The notes beneath the pieces are model-generated. The model ran no database searches, had not been told where the DNA came from, and saw nothing but the letters and a program-made list of their open reading frames with translations. A DNA stretch of 64,000 nucleotides from Clonostachys chloroleuca (lineage: Eukaryota > Ascomycota > Sordariomycetes > Hypocreales > Bionectriaceae): the NCBI GenBank assembly GCA_037952775.1, contig JBANAY010000004.1, positions 7,564,001-7,628,000 on the forward strand, read 5' to 3'. Positions 46,491 through 56,318 of the stretch are shown in pieces (position 1 is the stretch's first letter; every line of letters starts with the position of its first letter). The position numbers and the translations under genes are program-made.

Positions 46491-47645
46491 GTCTAAAAAC
46501 CTAAGCGTACTGTTGCTGGACTGCATCGGCCGTTGCAGAAGAAAGAGAGAGGGCAATTTTTGGTATTCCAAGAAGAGTTGAGCGGTGATTACAAATCCGG
46601 CTGGCGGTGACATAACGGAATAATAAAGAGCCAGTTGACGGTGGAATTCAACAAATCACCGCTATCACCACCGATTGTGTTTCCCCTTGATTTATCAGCC
46701 TATTTCAAGAAATGTTCTTTCTTCTAGTGAGAGTCCGAGGATAAAGTAAAAAACAGGAATAGAATATGCTAGATCAAATATCTCAACACAACGAATAAAG
46801 AAATATTAGTTATTTCATAGAGTCGAGCCTCTGAATCAATTAATATCAACTCTATAACTACAGTATATTTTATCTTTTTTTTATTTTGATTTCTATCCCT
46901 TTCAAAAGTTCAATCGCAGGTTGGCCAGCACGATGACATCGAACCCGAGATGGATGAATGGAATTGGACTTTAGGCCATTGGAGAGATACAAAGATCCCT
47001 AGCAGTCGCCGAATGGGGAGTGATGGGATCTTGTTACTTTACAAGACTTGCATTGCCCTGTTTTTGATGTTTGTATTAGAATGAGAAGCGACTTCGCGAG
47101 TTGGGAGACTGCGGCCAGAACACGGGAGGCATGTCAGTACTGAAACTTACCGTGTCATTGAGAACGCTGGATGCATGTTCCATGCGAAATCGGACATGTG
47201 GGAACGCGGTGTTTAACGGCAATGTTTATTATGACTGAAAAGTCGAGTTGGCTGTATGTGTGACGCAATTGAGTTTCATCCTGGCTGATAAAGTGACATG
47301 CTCGGTCTCGGACGGACATTTCATGGTGGGGAATCTGATTTGTCAGTGCTCTGATCGAGGTATCGCATGATTACAGTAAATAGGTGTAGAACGAAGCGAT
47401 TGATTGGATATCCCAAAGCCTGGACCGAGGCCGCATCGGATTTATCGACTCTGGTTCCTCGACTGGTTCATGAATGATTGGGGTTGGCCGCTACTAATCA
47501 AGGTTTTCTTCTCGTTATAAGTACCTCCGGCCAGGCTCGCTTATTCTCTTTGGCACTTCCATCGCCACAAGATTCAGAGTCGATAGCTACTACAATACAG
47601 TCATAATATTCTTTATATTCCCGCCCTAACCCCCGTACATCAATC
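46491..47645. other. Intergenic with repeat copy
   Basis: The divergent interval between the regulator and the first NmrA-like gene. It contains repeat copy c (46756-46800) and AT-rich DNA near 46790-46900. Confidence 0.45.
46756..46800 (+). repeat. Copy c of the dispersed terminal-repeat family
   Basis: A diverged copy: ATGCTAGATC, then ATCTCAACACAACGAATA. It shows C-to-T type differences from the other copies. Confidence 0.5.
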
Positions 47646-48607
47646 ATGCTCATTTTGGTGGCTGGCATCACCGGCTTCGTCGGTATCCCTGTTGCCGAAG
47701 CCGCCCTCAAGCGCGGATATCAGGTCCGAGGCCTGGCTCGCAATCCTGACAGACTCTCCAAAGGCTTGCTGGAGCGACTGGAAAGCTTCGAGACGCTTAC
47801 CGGCCCCCATGACATTGCTGCATTGGAGCGTGCTGTTGCTGGGGTCGATGCCGTCGTCAGCACCATTGCCGCCACCGCTGAAACAATAATGGAAACACAA
47901 GTGCTGCTCCTGAAGGCAGCAGAGCGGGCTGGTGTGAAGGTATAACCCTCTAGGGCTTTGTAAAAATAAATGTCTGCCCAAAACTAATGCAAACATCATT
48001 AGATTTTCCATGCCAGCACCTGGAACCTCGACTGGAGGCGATCTCCTGGTACCCATGAGGTGTACGACTCGCTCGCCCACTTCGCCCATCATGCCTCGAT
48101 GACCTCCACCATTAAGCCGATCTACATGTTCACCGGCGCGATTGCGGAGTGGTACTTTGTTCGGAGCGCGAAGGACTGGGACCGTGAGACCAAGACGGTG
48201 ATTTACCATGGAGATCCGGCATTCAAGACCCGCTACACCACCGCCAATGACATCGCCAACTACGTGCTCGAGGCTATCACCGCGCCAGATGCAGCCGAGG
48301 GGGCTATATCAGAGTACAAAGCTTCGAGGCATCGCCAAACGATGTCGTGGAGGCATACGATGCGGCGAGGGAAGGGAAGGCCAAGGCTACCCACAAGCGC
48401 CTGGGTTCTGTGGAGGATGCGAAAGCAAAGCTGGATGAAGGGAGAGCCAAGTATACGAAGGCGCAGTGGTGGAATTACGCCTGGTATCTCTACCAGTACC
48501 ACATTCCCCTGCTCACTTGGGACTACGAACCGGTCGATGTTGCCCGCTTCTCCAATGTGAAGCAGACGAGCTTGGAGGAATTCTTTCGCCAAAACCCCGA
48601 TGTTTAA
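47646..48607 (+). CDS. NmrA-like / isoflavone-reductase-like NAD(P)-binding protein, one-base frameshift
   Basis: An atypical SDR of the NmrA type. Exon 1 (47646-47939) has the Rossmann start MLILVAGITGFVGIPVAEAA (GxxGxxG) and GVDAVVSTIAAT. After a short intron (about 47940-48000) exon 2 reads IFHASTWNLDWRRSPGTHEV and YMFTGAIAEWYFVRSAKDWD, then DIANYVLEAITAPDAAEG. At that point the frame would run into unrelated sequence. The frame one base over continues the family sequence (GYIRVQSFEASPNDVVEAYD through QTSLEEFFRQNPDV, stop at 48607). Six instead of five G at 48299-48303 would give a continuous protein of about 300 residues. So this is either an assembly error or a recent frameshift. It is followed on the same strand by a second NmrA-like gene and an SDR gene. 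Confidence 0.8.
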
Positions 48608-49045
48608 GCCATGACATTGATTTGGCAAATCGTTTTCGCTACCTGGTCGCAACTTGTTGTCATGGTCACTTACAGTATTCCGATACGACCCGGTTAATAG
48701 GTCAGCTAGACTATTCGCTCTTTAGGGTCAGTGCTCTACTAGTGTAACTTGTCGCGAACTGGGATGAATAGCATCGTGAGGATGTAGGAATAACAACAAC
48801 TTTGAGGTTATGAAAACATTGATGTTGAGCATTTAATCCAAGCCAACGAAAGAATGCTGTGTGGCTGGTGAGGGGTACCCGTGAATGTAGTTATTGTCCT
48901 GCAAACTACTTAATGAAGAAAATAAATAAATGGGAAGGTAGAATTAGCAGTTACGGCAGGGATTTTGCGCATAGGTATACACCCTATTAGCTAGCATGAA
49001 TCTGATTCGTGAGTTCAATCCACTCCACCCTCTCTAATGCAAAGA

Positions 49046-49112
49046 CAGGGAACGGCCGATGCAGATATCCACCTAGTCTGTTTAATGGGAGAGCAGGGAA
49101 CGGCCGATGCAG
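49046..49112. promoter_or_regulatory. Duplicated 19-bp element containing CGGCCG
   Basis: CAGGGAACGGCCGATGCAG occurs exactly at 49046-49064 and again at 49094-49112, start-to-start distance 48 bases, about 215-280 bases upstream of the ATG at 49327. The CGGCCG centre resembles fused Zn2Cys6 half-sites. Binding is inferred. Confidence 0.45.
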
Positions 49113-49226
49113 TAGTGGTCCCACGCGGCTGTGACTAACCTGCTATGTGAGAGAGGCCACCAGATTTTGGGTGCCGTGACTCCGGAGTTTATCATGCTGA
49201 GTAGAAACGTCATGATGGGAAATGGG

Positions 49227-49234
49227 TATATAAA
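49227..49234 (+). promoter_or_regulatory. TATA box
   Basis: TATATAAA lies 93-100 bases upstream of the ATG at 49327, a normal fungal spacing. Confidence 0.55.
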
Positions 49235-49326
49235 CCCTTAAGACTGCCTACGGTAGTGATGGGAAAGGTGGCATTAGCAACCTCATTACTCTACCCGCCT
49301 TGAAGTAGATCTCAACGTCTTTCGAA

Positions 49327-50325
49327 ATGCCTCCGGTTAAGAACGTGGCAGTTTTCGGCGTAAGTCACATCGTTATTTTTAGGGGATAATTATTCAGCGG
49401 GAACAGACTAACAAAATGGGCGGGATAGGCGTCTGGAAGGGTCGGTAAGGTCGTCGTTCCCGCTCTGAGATTGGCAGGGTTCAGTGTGACTGCCATTGCG
49501 AGACCGGGCTCGGATGCAGCCTATCCCTCGGACCTGGTAGTCAAGCGTGCTGCCTATGATGACTTCGATTCTCTGGTGGCCATACTTCGTGGGCATCACG
49601 CTATCGTGGAAGCCTTCAACCCCGCCGCGGCTGAATGGCAGACCACGATTGTGAAAGCCGCATTAGCTGCTGGAGTTTCGCATTTGATCACTCCAGACTT
49701 TAGCACTGACACTTTCAACCTTCACGCATCTGAGATCATGATCTTTGAGCCAAAACTCAAAGCCCAGAAGGAACTGGAGCGGTTGACTTCATCACCCGAT
49801 TGCCCCTTGTCATGGACCGCCATTATCACCAATGGGTGGTATGACTGGGCCATAGATGTCGGTGTGTTCTGGATCAACAAAGCGGATCGAACGATTACAC
49901 GTTTTGGCTCCGGGGACCAAAAGTATGCCATGAGTCGATTAGATATCTGTGGTGAAGCCACGGTTGCAGTCTTGCAAGAACCTGAAAAGTTCCGTAATCG
50001 TCCCGCCTACTTTGCCCACCATATCGTCTCTAATAACGACCTTATCTCCATCATCAGAGAGATCTTCCCACATGAAGAATGGAAGGTGCTCGATGTTCCG
50101 GTCAAGGACTTTCTGGGTGAGGGTTTGAAGCTCTGGCATGCGGACACGGAGAAGGGTGTGACCAACCGACTTGGAACCAATGCGTACCAGATGCTGGGAA
50201 CAATTGCTATCTTCGACGAGGATAACCGCTTCGGAGGAGATTTCGGTGAAAAGGTAGAGCCGGATTACGACGCTGGCTTGGACAGTTTGAAAGAGGATCT
50301 GAAGCGATTATTGACTTCTACTTAA
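49327..50325 (+). CDS. NmrA-like family NAD(P)-binding protein
   Basis: Two exons: 49327-49359 (MPPVKNVAVFG) and 49429-50325, joined across a 69-base GT-AG intron to give VAVFGASGRVGKVVVPALRL, the GxxGxxG loop of the NmrA/isoflavone-reductase group (PF05368 / NAD(P)-binding PF13460). Further landmarks are SVTAIARPGSDAAYPSDLVV (the basic residue that would contact NADPH phosphate), HHAIVEAFNPAAAEWQTTIV, AAGVSHLITPDFSTDTFN, a substrate-loop WTAIITNGWYDWAIDVG, and the C-terminal helix pair with RFGGDFGEKVEPDYDAGLDS. The product is 309 residues and intact. Members act either as small-molecule reductases or as redox sensors, and the sequence does not decide between these. A TATA box and a duplicated CGGCCG element lie upstream. 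The gene sits between another NmrA-like gene and a classical SDR. Confidence 0.88.
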
Positions 50326-50998
50326 CTTTCTGCGGTTTAGGGCTAAGATTCGGGTTCAAGTTGCAATATCAGCACCTGCCTGAGTGAGAAACCATCAGTT
50401 TCTAGCCTGAACCTAATAGTTTGGATGAGTTGACACTAGATTGTGCTATTGAGTAGATTGAAACTGTCTTCCACACGAACGAATGGCTACGGCTATGTTG
50501 TTCCCGCCAGGCTCTTCACAGACTCTCAAAGGAAATCACGTCGTGGAAGCTTCCCAATAAGATTTTATCGCTCCTCCTTTTGATAAGCGATGTTTTGTCC
50601 GTAAGCACAGCGCAAGTGGCAGATGAAGGGCCATGGTATGACGAGACGTGATCGAGTGTTTGGCACGTCTGAGCCACCCTTCTCCGCCTCAATAGGTAGA
50701 CTGGACAGCTAACTCCTAACTCCGAGAGCTCCCAAAGGAGATCCTCGACCTACCGTAGAATGGAAATTTGGTCAGTAGTCTCTAGATACTCGAGTGTGTA
50801 TTTCTAACCCTAGGCTTGTACATGTAGTTTAAAGAACCGTCGTGCTAATGCACCCGAGTGGATCTAATGCAGGCATGTCCGAGATCCGGAAGTTAAGTCC
50901 AGAGAAGCCGTCTGCCCTTAAATACGCCTTCAAGGGTGCCAAGTTTCTCGTCAAATGATCATATCCAATATTCAATTCGAACTCAAGGTGCAACCATC
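50326..50998. other. Intergenic
   Basis: The spacer upstream of the SDR gene. No feature was recognised. Confidence 0.5.
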
Positions 50999-52160
50999 AT
51001 GACTTCTCGACGAGACTTTGACAAAAGCACGACTTCGGAAGAGGTTGTTGCAGCGTTTCCCCATCAAATCGCCGGGACCACAAGTAAGCTTTCATCGATC
51101 AAGACATGTATTCCCTTTGTAGGCTAAGATATGCAGTACTTATTACCGGAGTCTCCCCTAATGGCCTCGGCGCAGCTATGGCAATGGCCCTTGCTTCAGA
51201 GCATCCTGCTCGATTGATTTTCATAGCGCGGCAAATCGCAAAAGCCGATGAGGTGGCTCATGCAATCAAGACTAAGGTGAAAGATCCGCCGTCAATAATT
51301 TCATTGGAGATAGATTTATCCTCTTTTGAATCTGTCCGGTCCGCTGCCGAAAGGCTGGTAGACCAAGACATCACCATCAATACCTTGGTGAATAATGCCG
51401 GAGTAATGGCATTACCAAATCGAACGCTATCCGTCGATGGCCATGAAATGCATTTTGCAACCAACTTTCTTGGCCATTGGCTTTTCACCAATTCAATCTC
51501 ATCCATCATCGCCCAAGGTGGACGAATCGTTAATGTCACATCCGGGGGCTACATGATTTGTCCTATCCGCTTTCATGATATCGATTGGGAGGGCGTAGAG
51601 GCACTGCCCCAAGAAGAGCAGCCAGATTTTGTCGCAGCAAAAAGCCTGGGAATTGGATCTCTCACATCGCCTGGTGATTATAATGGGATGCTGGCGTACC
51701 TGCATTCAAACGCGGCAAGCATGCTCTTCTCTGTTGGGCTCACAACACGCCTCAAGAGACAGGGGGTCTCGACACTCAGTGCAGCCCCGGGAGGTACGAT
51801 ATTACTTCGCTTATCTACTTTGCTCTTCTAAGTTAACGATATGGCAGTGGTTATTACGGAGTTACAACGGCATATCGGTGGTTTCCGTAATGCAACTATG
51901 GAATACAAGACTGCTACACAGGGGGCCGCCAGCCTGCTTGTTGCGGCCCTTGACCCTGCTCTCCAAAGTAAGAATAGCTACTCGAGGCTCATCTCCCCCG
52001 AAAAGGAATGTTTACTGACACGGAGCAAATCATAGGCCGCAGCGGCGCATACATCAACGATTGTCAGCTTACGGAGATCATATCTAGTCACGTTCAAGAC
52101 GAACAGGTGGCCAATAGACTTTGGGCGGTTGCGAATAAAATGACTAATTGTAATTTTTGA
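50999..52160 (+). CDS. Short-chain dehydrogenase/reductase with altered catalytic motif
   Basis: An SDR of the fungal retinol-dehydrogenase/WWOX-like group. The ATG at 50999 starts MTSRRDFDKSTTSEEVVAAF. A short intron (about 51086-51139) links AGTT to ILITGVSPNGLGAAMAMALA (TGxxxxGLG). Then come the NAG motif INTLVNNAGVMA and GRIVNVTSGGYM with the catalytic Ser strand. The Tyr/Lys pair, normally YxxSK, reads YLHSNAASMLFS: Tyr is kept, but Lys is replaced by Asn (AAC at 51709-51711). The C-terminal exons (VVITELQRHIGG, TATQGAASLLVAALDPALQ and SGAYINDCQLTEIISSHVQD) match the normal end of the family (stop 52158-52160), so the frame is maintained. Introns are near 51793-51846 and 51967-52033. The product is about 335 residues. 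A missing catalytic Lys usually abolishes dehydrogenase activity, so it may be a non-catalytic or decaying copy. Confidence 0.82.
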
Positions 52161-52174
52161 TCAACTGATGGTCT

Positions 52175-52272
52175 TTGAATAGTTATTACGGAAGAGAAAG
52201 AGAATAAAGTTTTACAACAATGAAGCTGCCAGGGCCCGACAACTCAACGTAATGAATATTGAATAGTTATTA
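52175..52272 (+). repeat. Copy d of the dispersed terminal-repeat family, flanked by 14-bp direct repeats
   Basis: TTGAATAGTTATTA at 52175-52188 and again at 52259-52272 brackets a 70-base insert with the core TGCCAGGGCCCGACAACTCA. The insert matches copy a (22.0 kb) in inverted orientation over about 80 bases with few differences. Confidence 0.65.
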
Positions 52273-52517
52273 TCGGGTCTTACAGCTCGAAAATGTCAGC
52301 TAAGGAAGGGTGCTCAGACCTTCCTTCGGATTCAGAGTGGCTGACCTCAGCCGTGGTAAAAGAAGCGAGCTGCATGTAGACTGTCAGAGATGGAGAGCGC
52401 TGCATCAGGCCAGACTAGCATTACTACACGTGACGATTGATGGCTTGCAATTTCCGGTCTCTGTTGCGGTAGTTCAAGCGTTTCAGCTTCAACTCCGAGT
52501 GACTCCAGTCAATGAAA

Positions 52518-54367
52518 ATGGAAAGCACGGTTATCCTGGCCTGCGAAGCCTGTCGGTTAAAGAAGAGGAAATGAGACAAGGCCCAGCCTGCATGCTCTCA
52601 GTGTTCACTGTAAGCGAAATACTCAGCCACTGCTAATCATTTGAGGGGTATGTCTAATCGCTAATGAGATGTAGGCGAGACCACCTATGTACTTATATTC
52701 ACGGTGTCCGATCTGGCAAGAGAAGGCATCAATGCTCATCTCCTTCAAATGAATGTACCGCCATTACGGAAGCTGGCGATCTCCGAGCTCGCACTAAACC
52801 TTCATTGCCGGATGCTTCGGAGGCTCTTCAAGATGGCTTTCCTACGGTCGTTTTTGTTGATCAATCCATCCATAAAGAGTTGAGCACACAAGTCCCTAGC
52901 GCCCCTCCATCCCGAGATTCCCATCTGTTCGACTTGCGGGAATTAGGAGACAGTAAAGAGGAGATGCTGACCTACGTTTCGTCGTACTTTAGTGACGTAC
53001 ACGCGTGGCTACCTATCTTACATAAACAACGGATTTATGCCTATTTGACAACGTCGAAATCGGATCTACCTGTTGACGTCGCATGCTTGTCCTTTGCATT
53101 AGACTTCTTGTCTCTGGACCAAAACCTTGGCCTGCCGAACCTCGATCCGGTATCTATATGACGGCGAAACAAGGCTTTGCCGGGTTAGAGATCGGTGGCA
53201 TTATGTCTGAAACTGTCCTGCAAGCCAGTCTTTTGATCTTACTCTATGAAATTGGACATGGGATATATCCATCTGCCTTTCTAAGCGCTGGGTCCTGTGT
53301 GCGCTATGGTCATGCCATCGGTCTGGGAGGGCCACAGAAATGCCGACTCCAACGACCCTTGACCCGGTTCGATCACGAGCAGAGCCAGAAACTTTGATGT
53401 GCTGCCATTCTTACAGAGCGGCAAGTTCCCCCCGGCTTTACTTCATGCGACTTCTCAGTCAACCACTGGAATCAACCACGTTTTAACGAACGGTCGAGGT
53501 GAGATAAAAGGCGATCATGCACTAACATCTATGCAAACACCAGCTTTACGCAACTGGGCCGCTTGGCGCCGATACCCTCGACTGGTAGTCTACCAGATAG
53601 CAGAGCCGTGCAGATGTTTGGTAGCGTATCGTTAGTTTTCTACCAGATAGTGATGTAAACTAAAACTTTGACCTAAGTCCGAAACCATCCTGGCACATAG
53701 CACTTCAAGTAGCGGGAAAGAAGGAAGCAGAGACGAGGGTTGCTTTGTCTTGCTTGCGGAGTCCACAAAGCTTCTCGGCCAAGTGCTTTCCCACATATCC
53801 TCTACAAACAAAATCAGAAGGGGCTGTTGGCAGCTTGCCGACAAGAGCGCAGGATGAACTTATACAGCTTGATCGAACCATATAATCCTTGATATTGGCA
53901 GCAGAAGATGAAGCTGCCAAATACGGTGTTGAAATTGGAAGCCAGTTATGCATATGTTACAGGTAGGCACCTCTTCATTGTGATTGGCCCTTGTAGAGTA
54001 GACTCTAAAGGTTGGTTTTAGCTCCATACTTGCGCTGTATCAACACAGGCAGATGCGAAGCTATCATGATGGTTCTTTACAGCCTTGGAATGAACACTTG
54101 GATTCACCGTTAGGTCTTGTTATGAACAGAGGGAGCTTTGTGATATGATTCTGAAAAAAATCTGAGCCTGAATTGCAGTCCATACCTCCCTTACTCCTTC
54201 ATAGCATTTACATTGCTGCGAAGGTGGCATCATTGAATCCGCCGGAAAGGCCAAAAGGGTGCAAATCCATCTTTCTCAACACACTGCAAAGGCTTAATAC
54301 GAGGCGGAGGGTTGCAGGTATGTTGTGTCCCCGCGTCCGGCAACTCGTTCTATATCACCTCTGCTAA
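52518..54367 (+). pseudogene. Zn2Cys6 transcription factor pseudogene
   Basis: The ATG at 52518 opens MESTVILACEACRLKKRK, and the next codon, where the third zinc-cluster Cys belongs, is TGA (52572-52574). The cluster then continues DKAQPACSQCS before a normal intron position. So a Cys codon (TGT/TGC) became a stop. Downstream the frame keeps family motifs (YVSSYFSDVHAWLPILHKQR), shifts at about 53150 into YMTAKQGFAGLEIGGIMSET and SAGSCVRYGHAIGLGG, then degenerates. The end of the family is still detectable in other frames: CFVLLAESTKLLGQVLSHIS (53744-53803), DELIQLDRTI followed by TAA (53883-53885), and SIPPLLLHSIYIAAKVASL near 54170. At least two stops and two frameshifts are present. It seems paralogous to the intact regulator at 44.8-46.5 kb. 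Confidence 0.8.
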
Positions 54368-54502
54368 TACTACTTTAGATGTATATATTGAATCCTTGGA
54401 GACATTAGACGTCTTACGTCTGTGAAATTTGGTAGATCTCAAACTAAACTATAGAACTAGGTTCATTAACGAAGAAATGCTGGGCGCATTCATCAATAGT
54501 CT

Positions 54503-55859
54503 TCACCACTCAAGGGCGGTAGGATTCTTTGCACAAGACAATGCCGAACAAAAGCTGATATCCTCCGCCGTATGATCAGAACCTTCAGGGGCAGCCTGTC
54601 GAGCGGCCCATATTTCCTGGCCGGCGGCTTGCTCTAGCTTCCGGTGGTCATTCAGCACCTGTCGTACTCGACTTTGGAAGTACAACGGGCCCTGTTCCAT
54701 TCGCGGATGCATCTCCCCATTGACAAAAACACCAGCATTAAGGTTCTTCTGGGCGTTGTTGCAAAGCCACTTATCTTCACTCAAGATTCGTTTGAACATT
54801 TCGTCAATCGTTTTGAAATCTTCATCGCTGGCATGTTTGTGCCGGTACACCTCGTATTCCATTGAGCAGTGGGTGTAGGAGGTGGGGACGCATCTCATCA
54901 TGTAAAAGAAGTGCGGTCTACATTGATTAGCAGGAGTTCAGGTTTGGAGGTAGTTTACTATACTCACGTAACTGTCATGCAGGCGTTGGGGAAATAATAG
55001 TTCGACACGAGGTTATATACATCTTTGACCTCAGTGTTTGTTGTATTAGGTAAGTGTTCGATGTGTCCGCCTTTGACTTCAACGCTATACTTGTCAAGGT
55101 CGGAGAGGCCCAAAGTATCCGGATGCGTCGTTTTGCAATGATAGCATTCGTTGTAGTTGTCTGCCAAGGTCTTCCAGTTATAGTCGCCGCTCATCTCCCA
55201 AGTATGGTCGAAATGATAATCATCGAAATTGAAGGCCTTGTGCCTTTCAAGCTGATCAATTTTGTCGAATTCTTTCTCAAACGGCTCTGGATTCTCGGAA
55301 GCATCTAGATTCACCCAGATGAAACCGTGAGCATCCACGTGGACATGAATGGGAAGCAATCCATTCTTTGTTTTATCGAACCCCTCCATGTCTAGATAGC
55401 CAGGCGCTTTGGCAAGTCGGCCACTAAGTCCATAGGACCAGCCATGATATTTGCAAGCGAGCACCAACGATTTGCCCTTTTCCTCTGTAACTATAGGAAA
55501 CGCACGGTGGCGGCAGACATTGTGGAATCCATTAACCTTCCCCTTGTGATCCTTAACGAGAAAGAACTGGAATCCGGCTTCCTCGAAACGAATCCATGTG
55601 CCGTTGTCCACGAATCTCAACTTGTGCGAAACAAGAATCCATTTCTTTGAGAAAATGGCCCGACGCTCAAGTTCGTATACCTCGGCCGACCTGTACCAGG
55701 AGGATGGGAGGGCCCGGACAGTAGCCTTTGTGGGCTAGGCTTTAAGAATAATGATTTAGGCAATTTTGCTAAAGCTAACTTTATCGCGAGCGCAAAACTG
55801 CCAAGCGCTAGAGCAACAATGAGGTTGGGAAAGATATAAGGTGCGATGTTGATGTGCAT
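54503..55859 (-). CDS. Rieske non-haem iron oxygenase, choline-monooxygenase-like
   Basis: The alpha-subunit of an aromatic-ring-hydroxylating/N-demethylating Rieske oxygenase. The core frame has ALPSSWYRSAEVYELERRAI at its start, then the [2Fe-2S] Rieske ligands: NVCRHRAFPIV (CxH) and LACKYHGWSYGLSG (CxxH). The mononuclear iron region follows: DYNWKTLADNYNECYHCKTT, giving the His-His pair of the N-x3-YHxxxTH motif. After an intron (about 54902-54963) the C-terminal catalytic part has FFYMMRCVPTSYTHCSMEYE and ends NPTALEW at 54503. The core is about 400 residues, the usual size of choline/betaine-type fungal enzymes. The N-terminus is unclear: the ATG at 55859 (MHINIAPYIFPNLIVALALG) is in another frame, so an extra intron or a frame break lies between 55700 and 55810. 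A reductase partner was not found. The context points to quaternary-ammonium catabolism. Confidence 0.87.
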
Positions 55860-56318
55860 GGTCGGATCTTAAGATTTTGTCTTGTGCTCTGAGGCAAGCA
55901 GAAGCATGAGCAGACTGGTTTTTTTTGGGATTCATCACATGGACTTATATCTTTTGATCATGAGGACTACATACTATCTTGAGGGAGACAAAGGCCGGAT
56001 TCTCCCCGCTGCGGTGACGGGAACCGTGGAGGGATTGAGGTCATGTGATCGGATATTCCGTGTTGCTGAGCGCACCACCCAGCACAGGCATAGGACGTCT
56101 TTGAATCTAGAAGAGGAGCTCAGAATAGGTTAGAAAATGTACCGAAGTCAGTTTTCGTTATATGGGATCCAACATCAAGTGAGCTCATCTCTCCCAGTCG
56201 CACTGATTAGCACCGGCAGGTTGACATCCAGTAGGATGATTGATCCAATTGAATTGCTAATCCTTAATAAATATATTACATAGAAATGCAACGAAAGTTG
56301 TGTTGTCAGATCATTCAA
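55860..56318. other. Intergenic, Rieske oxygenase promoter
   Basis: It lies between the oxygenase start and the regulator stop and holds the CGG-N5-CCG site at 56050-56060. A shorter inverted ACGG-GAA-CCGT is also present near 56019-56029. Confidence 0.5.
56050..56060. promoter_or_regulatory. CGG-N5-CCG inverted repeat, oxygenase promoter
   Basis: CGGATATTCCG lies about 190 bases upstream of the oxygenase start. It matches the two sites at 58727 and 58786 in half-sites, spacing and spacer pattern (AWWTY). Confidence 0.55.

Larger units (their letters stand above)
48608..49326. other. Intergenic, promoter of the second NmrA-like gene
   Basis: It contains a 19-bp duplicated motif (49046-49112) and a TATA box (49227-49234), both listed separately. 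Confidence 0.5.

Noticed and set aside
49021..49112. CRISPR-like or satellite repeat
   Set aside because: Only two copies of a 19-mer, in a eukaryotic promoter; no array.
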